Below, in pieces: positions 17,604-24,017 of a DNA stretch of 26,812 bases. Below the pieces are notes generated by a model. That model had not been told where the DNA came from. It searched no databases and saw nothing but the letters and a program-made list of their open reading frames with translations. Source of the stretch: CAYTAU01 sp964442075 (GTDB lineage: Bacteria; Bacteroidota; Bacteroidia; Bacteroidales; CAYTAU01); NCBI GenBank assembly GCA_964442075.1, contig CAYTWH010000046.1, positions 1 through 26,812 on the forward strand, in the 5' to 3' direction. The stretch's first letter is position 1. Each line of letters starts with the position of its first letter. A program made the position numbers and the translations under genes.

Positions 17604-17656
17604 ATAAAAAGTAGTTTCTAAACTAATAAAATGCGAAAACATTTATTTTTGATTTT
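17604..17656. repeat. Dispersed two-hairpin repeat, copy 2
   Basis: Copy of the 53-nt element at 11-63 (48 of 53 identical, no gaps). The first hairpin is weakened (AGTAGTTT-CT-AAACTAAT) and the second is shortened by one pair. It ends 57 bases before the first AAGCTT anchor of the tandem array. Confidence 0.6.
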
Positions 17657-17712
17657 CAACAAATGTAATTAATCGTATATATATGATAATTAGGTTTGTG
17701 CTTATGATAATT

Positions 17713-18413
17713 AAGCTTACAAGGCATCATGCCAAGGCTGGTATGTACGTAAAGAAGCTTAATGATGTACGTCGGAAGGCTGGTACTTACATAAAGAAGC
17801 TTAATGATGTACGTCGGAAGGCTGGTACTTAGATAAAGAAGCTTAATGATGTTCATACGAACGTCCGTATTCACGTTTTGAAGCTTAATGATGTTCATAC
17901 GAACGTCCGTATTCACGTTTTGAAGCTTAATGATGCTCATACGAACGTCCGTATTCACGTTTTGAAGCTTAATGATGCTCATACGAACGTCNNNNNNNNN
18001 NNNNNNNNNNNNNNNNNNNNNNNNNNNNNNNNNNNNNNNNNNNNNNNNNNNNNNNNNNNNNNNNNNNNNNNNNNNNNNNNNNNNNNNNNNNTCATACGAA
18101 CGTCCGTATTCACGTTTTGAAGCTTAATGATGCTCATACGAACGTCCGTATTCACGTAAAGAAACTTAATAATGATCATACGAGCCTCCGTATTCACGTT
18201 TAGAAGCTTAATAATGCTAACCCGAAGCTTAAGGTTGACATAAAGAAGCTTAATAATGCTAACCCGAAGCTTAAGGTTGACATAAAGAAGCTTAATAATG
18301 CTAACCCGAAGCTTAAGGTTGACGTAAAGAAGCTTAATAATGCTAACCCCAAACAAGCAGGTAAGATAAATAAGCTTAATAAGGCTAAGCTCAAACCAGA
18401 GATTAAGGTAAAA
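17713..18413. repeat. 42-bp tandem repeat array built of 21-bp half-units
   Basis: AAGCTT (once AAACTT) recurs at 17713, 17755, 17797, 17839, 17881, 17923, 17965, then after the N gap at 18120, 18162, 18204, 18246, 18288, 18330 and 18372, always 42 bp apart. Three subfamilies follow each other: A (17713-17838), B (17839-18203) and C (18204-18371), the last with AAGCTT every 21 bp. Each 42-mer is two 21-bp half-units. B units contain the near-palindrome ATACGAACGTCCGTAT. G+C is about 36-40%, above the surroundings. Because 42 is divisible by 3, several frames stay open on both strands. The plus frame reads KLN-type heptads but has TAG at 17830 and 18201, each one base from a sense codon in sister units. 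The minus frame is open throughout but has no good start. No gene is called. Confidence 0.85.
17992..18091. other. Assembly gap (100 N) inside the tandem array
   Basis: Exactly 100 N, the usual placeholder for a scaffold gap of unknown size. The 13-mer TCATACGAACGTC ends the left contig and begins the right one. Anchors on the two sides are 155 bp apart, not a multiple of 42, so 100 cannot be the true length if the phase holds: it should be 29 plus a multiple of 42, or a 13-base overlap. Confidence 0.95.
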
Positions 18414-18450
18414 AATGATAGATATTGTAGTATTTTTTGCAAGTAGAAGC

Positions 18451-18467
18451 AGATTTTTTAAAAATCT
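18451..18467. other. Short AT palindrome after the array
   Basis: AGATTTTT-T-AAAAATCT follows the last plus-frame stop (18444-18446) of the repeat region. It is not followed by a T-tract and is a weak terminator at best. The rest of 18468-18573 is AT-rich; a TATATTTG at 18503-18510 matches the -7 consensus but has no partner box. Confidence 0.25.
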
Positions 18468-18573
18468 AAAATTAAAAGAGGGGGTTTTCTTTATTTTTTG
18501 TATATATTTGTTAAAGATTATAAGTAATTTAACATAATTAACAAACTGTAGATATAAGGTAGATAACAGGCAC

Positions 18574-19131
18574 TAATGCTTTTTAGCTACAAGTTAGCAA
18601 CCATACTTAAATGAGATTATAGATATATGAGTAATAAGATTGACATAAAAGGAGTTCTAATATTATTTATATTAGGATATTCATTTTCTATTCTTTTTAA
18701 TCTAGCTGAAGAATTGTTAGTTTATCTTAATAGTATAATTTTTATTTTATTTAAAGTAAATCCCAAAGTATATTTATTCAAGGATATAATATCACCTATA
18801 ATTATTTTATTATTTTTAATAATAATAATTTTTAAATACCTAAAAGAAATAGATTTAAATTTTAATATTTCAATTATCCCAAAAAGAATATATATGATGG
18901 TGGGTATTTTAATTTTAATTGTGTTTTTAATGAATTTTGGTCTTCTTGTTTGTGAAGGATATTTGTTGGACAAGTACCCAACAATAATATTTGATGTATC
19001 ATTTACATATAAAGCATCATTAAGGTTTTTGTATTTTTGTATATTGTTTTTAAAATTTGTTGTAATCTTAATTGCCTTAATTAAAATTTATAGAAATAGT
19101 ACAGTTGCTAACAAATAAATAAAAAGCATTA
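18574..19131. mobile_element. Putative cassette: small membrane gene between 28-nt inverted repeats
   Basis: The 28-nt segments 18574-18601 and 19104-19131 are inverted copies matching at 23 of 28 positions: GTTGCTAAC and TAAAAAGCATTA are exact, with a divergent 7-base centre. The right arm includes the last codons and stop of the enclosed gene, as in integron-like cassettes where the recombination site abuts the gene end. The enclosed DNA is notably AT-rich and encodes one orphan membrane protein. No integrase or transposase is in the window, so mobility is inferred. Confidence 0.45.
18627..19118 (+). CDS. Small integral membrane protein, unknown function
   Basis: A 163-residue, strongly hydrophobic product with about four membrane-spanning segments (near residues 8-28, 52-71, 85-108 and 130-155), joined by short loops. 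Ile, Leu and Phe dominate and there are no catalytic motifs. Its shape resembles small four-helix membrane proteins of the DUF2975 kind, but I do not claim membership. ATG at 18627 is the first start. The final residues STVANK are encoded by the right inverted-repeat arm at 19104-19131, so the C-terminus is shared with the flanking element. Codon use is even more AT-biased than in neighbouring genes, consistent with acquisition. It is unrelated to guaD upstream and to the minus-strand PorE-like gene downstream. Confidence 0.65.
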   Translation: MSNKIDIKGVLILFILGYSFSILFNLAEELLVYLNSIIFILFKVNPKVYLFKDIISPIIILLFLIIIIFKYLKEIDLNFNISIIPKRIYMMVGILILIVFLMNFGLLVCEGYLLDKYPTIIFDVSFTYKASLRFLYFCILFLKFVVILIALIKIYRNSTVANK

Positions 19132-19160
19132 AAACGCGTTCTATTAGGGACGTTTCTATC

Positions 19161-21092
19161 CTACTCAACAATCATAAATTCCGTACGTCGGTTTAAAGCT
19201 CTGCCTTTATCGGTATTATTATTGGCAATAGCTTCTAACTCGCCATATCCTTTATAAGAAAGTCTTTGTTTGCCAATAGAGTTTTCAATTAAATAATTAT
19301 AAACTGCCTTTGCTCTGTTTTCCGAAAGCAGCTTATTATCTTGTTGGGTGCCTACATTATCGGTATGTCCGCCAATTTCTACTTTTAAATTTGGTTTAGA
19401 ATTTAAAAAAGCAATAAGTTTTTGCAGTTCGCTTTCCGATTCGGGTTTTAGGTCATATTTGTTTGTATCAAAAAAAATGTTTTTAAGAACTACTTTTTGT
19501 CCTACTTTAATTGCCTGCAAAGGCACATCCATTAAATAGGCTATTGTTTTTGAATTTTTCTTTTTTAAAGAGAAATTTTCGGAAAAAAACAAATATCCGT
19601 CTTTCGAAACATTAAGAGCATAGTTTTTGCCTATAGGCAGACATAGAAAAAATTCACCTGTATTTTTATCGGAGCTTGAACTCATAACCAATTTATTGGT
19701 TTCAATATCTATTAGTTCAAAATCGGCTTTTAGCTTGTCCTTTGTTTCGGCATCAAAAACTTTTCCTTTAAAATATGTTGTTGCAGTTGGCCTGATATCC
19801 TTATACAATTCAAACATGTAAAGGTCTTTTTTACCGTATCCATTATCGCGTTCAGACGAAAAGTATGCAATATTTCCAAGAGCATTAACAATTAAACTAA
19901 AATCGTCTTTAGAAGTATTAATAGGATAACCAAGATTTTTTGGCTCTTGCCAATTTCCTTCCAAATCCTTTTTTGTTACAAAAATATCCAAATTTCCCAT
20001 GCCCTGATGTCCGTCTGATGCAAAATACAATGTTTGATTATCGGTATGTATAAACGGCGATTGCTCAATTCCTGCTGTATTTAAAACAGTGCCAATATTT
20101 TTTGGGGTAGAGAACTTTCCGTTTTCTCCAATTGTAGATGTCCATATATCATAGCTTTTATTCATGCTTCCTGTTCTGTTGCTAATAAAATAAAGTGTTT
20201 TGCCATCGGGCGAAATAGAGGGTTGTCCCTCGTATGCGCTTGTATTTATGGGAGAACCTAAATTCATTGGTTTTAGCCAGCTTCCATTATCATTCTTAGT
20301 AAAATAAATATCGCAGTCTCCTTTTCCATTGTCTCTGTTGCATGCAGTAAAAAACATATATTTGCCATTGGCAGAAATAGTTTGTGCTCCTTCGCTTCGA
20401 GTTGTATTTATCCTTTTTCCCATATTTTTAGCTTTTGTCCATTCTTCTCCGTTTTTGTGGCTTACAAAAAAATCTTCATGATAATCGGGAACATTAAAAT
20501 AGCCTGTATTTGGCTTTAGCAAAAGTCTTGTTATAATTAATGTTTGCTCATCAACAGTTATTGATGGTAAATATTCGCTTTCTTTTGAATTAACACTATC
20601 GCCCAAATTAATTGGATTAAAAGGCACAGGATTAGCAATTGCATTAATAGCATAGCTGCATTGTTTTATCATTTTTTTTGAATACTCTTTGTATCTTAAA
20701 TTTATATCTTCAAACCCAATATAAGTTTCATAAGTCTCTTTTGCATATTGATAATTTCCCAAATACATTTCTATTGCAGCAGAAAGAAAATAAGCGTATG
20801 GATATGTTTTGCCACAATTTTCTGTTAGTTTGCGATATGTTTTTGCTGCTGCTTGGTAACGTTCGTTTTTAATATATACATCAGCAAGTTGTTCATAAGA
20901 TTTTGTATATTTACTATCAAGTTCTATTGATAGTAAAAAAGATTTTTCTGCATTAGTGTAATCCTGATTGTAATAAAACGACATCCCTCTACTATAGGCT
21001 TCTGTTGCTTTTTTTGTATTTTGTGAATATGAGTAAAGGACTGAAAGAATGAGAAAAAATGTAATTGTGATTTTTATGTTTATAATTTTCAT
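19161..21092 (-). CDS. OmpA-family TPR/PD40 protein with PorE-like architecture
   Basis: The 643-residue envelope protein has a signal peptide (about 1-23), TPR helices (25-140), PD40 blades (about 175-440; ISPDGKTLYFISN, SANGKYMFFTA, LYFASDG), a carboxypeptidase-regulatory-like beta domain (445-525), and a C-terminal OmpA domain (from about 535). That last domain includes GGHTDNVG, LSENRAKAVYNYL and GRALNRRTEF, the peptidoglycan-binding signature. This domain order is that of PorE, the P. gingivalis T9SS component that links the secretion machine to peptidoglycan. Unlike PorE, no lipobox cysteine is seen. Since Bacteroidetes carry several paralogues of this layout, the T9SS role is inferred. 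Its ATG overlaps the GH3-like stop by four bases. Confidence 0.85.
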   Translation of the reverse strand: MKIINIKITITFFLILSVLYSYSQNTKKATEAYSRGMSFYYNQDYTNAEKSFLLSIELDSKYTKSYEQLADVYIKNERYQAAAKTYRKLTENCGKTYPYAYFLSAAIEMYLGNYQYAKETYETYIGFEDINLRYKEYSKKMIKQCSYAINAIANPVPFNPINLGDSVNSKESEYLPSITVDEQTLIITRLLLKPNTGYFNVPDYHEDFFVSHKNGEEWTKAKNMGKRINTTRSEGAQTISANGKYMFFTACNRDNGKGDCDIYFTKNDNGSWLKPMNLGSPINTSAYEGQPSISPDGKTLYFISNRTGSMNKSYDIWTSTIGENGKFSTPKNIGTVLNTAGIEQSPFIHTDNQTLYFASDGHQGMGNLDIFVTKKDLEGNWQEPKNLGYPINTSKDDFSLIVNALGNIAYFSSERDNGYGKKDLYMFELYKDIRPTATTYFKGKVFDAETKDKLKADFELIDIETNKLVMSSSSDKNTGEFFLCLPIGKNYALNVSKDGYLFFSENFSLKKKNSKTIAYLMDVPLQAIKVGQKVVLKNIFFDTNKYDLKPESESELQKLIAFLNSKPNLKVEIGGHTDNVGTQQDNKLLSENRAKAVYNYLIENSIGKQRLSYKGYGELEAIANNNTDKGRALNRRTEFMIVE

Positions 21093-22606
21093 ATTTCATT
21101 ATTGATCTTTAGAAGTTCTTCAATATACTCTCTATTATTTGCCAAACGAGGTATTTTGTTTTGTCCTCCAAGTTTTCCTTTTTGTTTAAGCCATGTATAA
21201 AAAACGCCTTCTTTTGCAATTATTATATTTGGAAAATCTAATATTAAATTTTTATATCGTTTGGCTTCATAATCAGAATTAAGTGATTTTAATGCATTAT
21301 CAAGCACTTCTGAAAAATATTCAATATTTTTTGGGGGACTTGAAAATTCAAATAACCATTGATGTGCCCCTTTCTTGTTTCCATCCATATAAACCGGAGC
21401 AGCAGTATATTCTCTAATACAAGCACCTGTTTTACTACAAGCAGTTTCAAGGGCTTTTTCTGCATTTTCAATAATTAATTCCTCGCCAAAAGCATTAATA
21501 AAATGTTTTATTCTGCCTGTAATAATAATTTTATATGGTTCTATTGAAGTAAATTTAATAGTATCGCCAATAATATATCGCCATAAACCACTATTTGTAG
21601 AAATTACAATAGCATAGTTTTTGTCTTTTTCAACTTCGCTTAGGTTATATACTTTTGGATTATTTTCATGTACATTTTCAAGCGGTATAAACTCGTAAAA
21701 TATTCCATAATCAAGCATCAGAAGCATATCTTCGCTGTTAAGATCGTCCTGTATTGCAAAAAACCCTTCGCTTGCATTATAGGTTTCAAGATAATTCATT
21801 TTATCGGAAGGTATAAGTTTTCTGTATTGCTCAAAATATGGTTTAGGACTAACACCTCCATGAACAAAAAGTTCCAGATCAGGCCACACTTCTAATAAAT
21901 TATCTTTTTTTGTTATCTCTAAAATACGCTTTAATAAAACCAATGTCCATGAAGGCACTCCTGCAAAACTTGTAACATTTTCTTTAATTGTTATATGTGC
22001 CATTTTTTCAATCTTCTCATCCCATTCAGGCAATAAAGCGATATTGGAAGCAGGTGTACGTTTAAAATCTGTCCAAAAAGGCATGTTTTTTATCATAACA
22101 GCCGAAAGGTCGCCATAATACGAATCGTTGCTAAAATTATTTATTTGATGACTGCCTCCAATTGTTAAAGCTTTTCCTTTAAATAATTCTGTTTCGGGAA
22201 AACTATTCATATAAAGCGCATAAATATCTTTTCCTCCCGCAAAATGACAATCCTCCATAGTTTCTTTACTAACAGGAATAAATTTGCTTTTACTACCGGT
22301 TGTACCCGATGATTTTGCAAACCATTTAATATCGCTATGCCATAAAAGATTTTGTTCACCTTGTCTTAATCTTCTCACATATTCTATTATATCTTCGTAA
22401 AATTGCAGTGGTACTCTGTTTTGAAAATCATCTATGGTTTTTATTGAACTGTAACCGTACTTTTTTCCCCATTCTGTGTTTTTTGCCGAAGAAATTAATT
22501 TCTGAAAAGTTTCAAGTTGGGTATTAATAGGATATTCTCGCATCAAATCAATTTGACTCATGCGCTTAATTAAACGCCACGATATAATCGACCTTAATAA
22601 TGGCAT
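21089..22606 (-). CDS. GH3 auxin-responsive promoter family protein (acyl-adenylating ligase-like)
   Basis: The 505-residue product belongs to the GH3 branch of the adenylate-forming superfamily; plant GH3 enzymes conjugate amino acids to acyl hormones. Visible features are the phosphate-binding loop SSGTTGSKSKFIPVS (near residues 94-108), FAGVPSW, the acyl/adenylate motif YNASEGFFAIQDD, and the C-terminal hinge region YIIGDTIKFTS...ITGRIKHFINAFGEEL. No signal peptide. Bacterial members are common in Bacteroidetes but their substrates are not known to me. ATG at 22606 is a clear start. The gene runs into the PorE-like gene with an ATGA overlap, so the two are co-translated, and it is divergent from the aminotransferase gene. 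Confidence 0.9.
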   Translation of the reverse strand: MPLLRSIISWRLIKRMSQIDLMREYPINTQLETFQKLISSAKNTEWGKKYGYSSIKTIDDFQNRVPLQFYEDIIEYVRRLRQGEQNLLWHSDIKWFAKSSGTTGSKSKFIPVSKETMEDCHFAGGKDIYALYMNSFPETELFKGKALTIGGSHQINNFSNDSYYGDLSAVMIKNMPFWTDFKRTPASNIALLPEWDEKIEKMAHITIKENVTSFAGVPSWTLVLLKRILEITKKDNLLEVWPDLELFVHGGVSPKPYFEQYRKLIPSDKMNYLETYNASEGFFAIQDDLNSEDMLLMLDYGIFYEFIPLENVHENNPKVYNLSEVEKDKNYAIVISTNSGLWRYIIGDTIKFTSIEPYKIIITGRIKHFINAFGEELIIENAEKALETACSKTGACIREYTAAPVYMDGNKKGAHQWLFEFSSPPKNIEYFSEVLDNALKSLNSDYEAKRYKNLILDFPNIIIAKEGVFYTWLKQKGKLGGQNKIPRLANNREYIEELLKINNEI

Positions 22607-22628
22607 AATATAATTATTACTAAAAGAC

Positions 22629-22636
22629 CAAAAATA
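22629..22636 (-). promoter_or_regulatory. Possible -7 box (TATTTTTG) for the GH3-like gene
   Basis: On the minus strand this reads TATTTTTG (TAnnTTTG), 22 bases before the ATG at 22606. No well-placed -33 TTG was found. Confidence 0.3.
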
Positions 22637-22659
22637 ATAAAAAGAATATTGAAAATTAT

Positions 22660-22667
22660 TACTTTTG
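22660..22667 (+). promoter_or_regulatory. Possible -7 box (TACTTTTG) for the aminotransferase gene
   Basis: TACTTTTG, 21 bases before the ATG at 22689. It is the same octamer as at 2584 and 15091. It lies back to back with the minus-strand box at 22629 in an 82-bp divergent region. No matching -33 element is seen. Confidence 0.4.
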
Positions 22668-22688
22668 AAGCAATAATTATTTAAAAGA

Positions 22689-23828
22689 ATGATAAAATCT
22701 AAATTACTGAATATTGAACCATCTATTTATGCTGTAATTTCTAAAATGGCAAATGATTATGATGCAATAGATCTATCACAGAATTACACTGATTTTAATT
22801 GCAATGATGAACTTGTAAGTTTGGTTAATAAATATATGCGTAAAGGATATAATCAGTATGCACCAATTGAGGGTTTATTTAGTTTAAGAGATGTTATTGC
22901 AGAAAAAACAGAAAATTTGTATTCGCAGAAGTATAACCCTGAACGTGAAATCACAATTACTGCCGGAGCTACACAAGCCATTTATACAGCTATTACAATT
23001 GCGGTTGAAGAAGGAGATGAAGTAATTGTTTTTGAACCTGCTTACGAAACTTATATTCCTGTAATAAAGTTAAATGGTGGAACTCCTATTTATGTTCAAT
23101 TAAAAGCTCCTGATTTTAAAATTGATTGGAATGAGGTAAATCAAAGAATTAGTTCCAAAACAAAAATGATAATTATAAATTCTCCTAATTATCATACAGG
23201 AACTACATTGTCAGCATTTGATATAGAAAAACTTCAAAAAATAGTTTTAGGCACCAATATATTAATATTAAGCGACGAAGTTTTTGAACATATTATTTTT
23301 GATGGATTAGAACATCAAAGTATTGCCAGATTTCCTGAGCTTGTTGAAAGAAGCTTTATTATATCTTCTTTTGGAAAAACATATAATAATCCCGGTTGGA
23401 AAATAGGGTATTGTCTTGCACCTAAAGAATTAATGAAAGAGTTTAGAAAAATACATCAATTTATGATGCTTTCTGTTAATACTCCAATGCAGTATGCTTT
23501 AGCAGATTATGTGAAAAATAAAGATGAATATTTGAATTTATGGACCTTTTACCAAAAAAAGAGAGATTATTTCAATTCATTATTAAAAGATTCAAATTTT
23601 AAAATTATTCCATCAAAAGGCACATATTTTCAGCTTCTTGACTACGGAAAAATCTCTAATGAAAAAGAAGTTTATTTTGCTAAAAAGTTAATACAACAAA
23701 CAGGAGTTGCATCTTTGCCTGTATCTGTTTTTTATCATCAATCAATTGAAAATAATACTTTACGTTTTTGTTTTGCAAAATCAGATGAAATACTGGAAAA
23801 AGTTGCAGAAAAACTTAAGCAATTATAA
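22689..23828 (+). CDS. PLP-dependent class I/II aminotransferase (methionine aminotransferase-like)
   Basis: A 379-residue fold-type I aminotransferase of the kynurenine/methionine transaminase (YbdL-like) group. Landmarks are YNQYAPIEGLFSLRDVIA (54-71), TAGATQAIY (cofactor phosphate loop, 91-99), FEPAYETY (115-122), LSDEVFEHI (with Asp196 facing the pyridine nitrogen), SSFGKTYNNPGWKIGY (with Lys230 as Schiff-base lysine) and TLRFCFAK (with Arg359 for the substrate carboxylate). The usual NSPHNPTG loop reads NSPNYHTG (164-171), so the Asn that contacts the PLP phenolic oxygen in aspartate aminotransferase appears to be Tyr168. It is cytoplasmic and probably acts in amino acid metabolism or methionine salvage. 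It is divergent from the GH3-like gene, with tRNA-Arg 27 bp downstream. Confidence 0.9.
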   Translation: MIKSKLLNIEPSIYAVISKMANDYDAIDLSQNYTDFNCNDELVSLVNKYMRKGYNQYAPIEGLFSLRDVIAEKTENLYSQKYNPEREITITAGATQAIYTAITIAVEEGDEVIVFEPAYETYIPVIKLNGGTPIYVQLKAPDFKIDWNEVNQRISSKTKMIIINSPNYHTGTTLSAFDIEKLQKIVLGTNILILSDEVFEHIIFDGLEHQSIARFPELVERSFIISSFGKTYNNPGWKIGYCLAPKELMKEFRKIHQFMMLSVNTPMQYALADYVKNKDEYLNLWTFYQKKRDYFNSLLKDSNFKIIPSKGTYFQLLDYGKISNEKEVYFAKKLIQQTGVASLPVSVFYHQSIENNTLRFCFAKSDEILEKVAEKLKQL

Positions 23829-23836
23829 TTGATTAT

Positions 23837-23844
23837 TATTTTTG
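23837..23844 (+). promoter_or_regulatory. Possible -7 box (TATTTTTG) for tRNA-Arg
   Basis: TATTTTTG ends 11 bases before the mature 5' end of the tRNA, a plausible distance for initiation a few bases upstream of the tRNA. The -33 region is not recognisable, so read-through from the aminotransferase gene is the alternative. Confidence 0.35.
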
Positions 23845-23855
23845 CAAAATATTTT

Positions 23856-23927
23856 GCCCCCATAGTTCAATGGATAGAACAACAGTTTCCTAAACTGTAG
23901 ATCCAAGTTCGATTCTTGGTGGGGGTA
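23856..23927 (+). tRNA. tRNA-Arg (anticodon CCT)
   Basis: A complete cloverleaf can be drawn. The acceptor GCCCCCA pairs with TGGGGGT (first pair G-U), the D stem is GTTC/GAAC, the anticodon stem ACAGT/ACTGT encloses TTCCTAA with anticodon CCT (reads AGG), and the T arm CCAAG/CTTGG encloses TTCGATT. The discriminator base is A and CCA is not encoded. The only oddity is the G1-U72 wobble pair. It sits between the aminotransferase gene and a bidirectional terminator. Confidence 0.95.
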
Positions 23928-23936
23928 CTAGGCAAC

Positions 23937-23976
23937 AAAAAAACCATTGTAAATTAAAGTTTACAATGGCTTTTTT
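23937..23976. terminator. Bidirectional intrinsic terminator
   Basis: A perfect 10-bp stem, CCATTGTAAA (23944-23953) with TTTACAATGG (23960-23969), has a 6-base loop. Six T follow on the plus strand (23971-23976) and seven A precede it (23937-23943), giving a T-tract on the minus strand. It can serve both tRNA-Arg and the minus-strand PKD protein gene ending at 24018. Confidence 0.9.
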
Positions 23977-24017
23977 GTTTTGGATACAAAGTTGAAAAAT
24001 TATAGGATTAATAGAAC

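Noticed and set aside
17656..18356. Minus-strand repeat protein(s) spanning the array
   Set aside because: The frame is open but has only a TTG or repeat-internal ATGs as starts, crosses an N gap of unknown length, and shows no recognisable domain. It is kept as a question in the findings, not called as a gene.
17713..18413. CRISPR array
   Set aside because: There are no unique spacers. Whole 42-bp units repeat head to tail, with subfamily differences in blocks, and no cas genes are present.
18200..18442. Minus-strand 80-residue hydrophobic ORF (LALLSFF repeats) with a signal-like start
   Set aside because: It is a shadow of the C subfamily of the array; the hydrophobic repeats follow from the 42-bp period being a multiple of three, and it ends within the array.
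18594..18601. Classical integron attC core (GTTRRRY) in the left arm
   Set aside because: GTTAGCA does not fit GTTRRRY and no integrase gene is visible, so the element is only called cassette-like.
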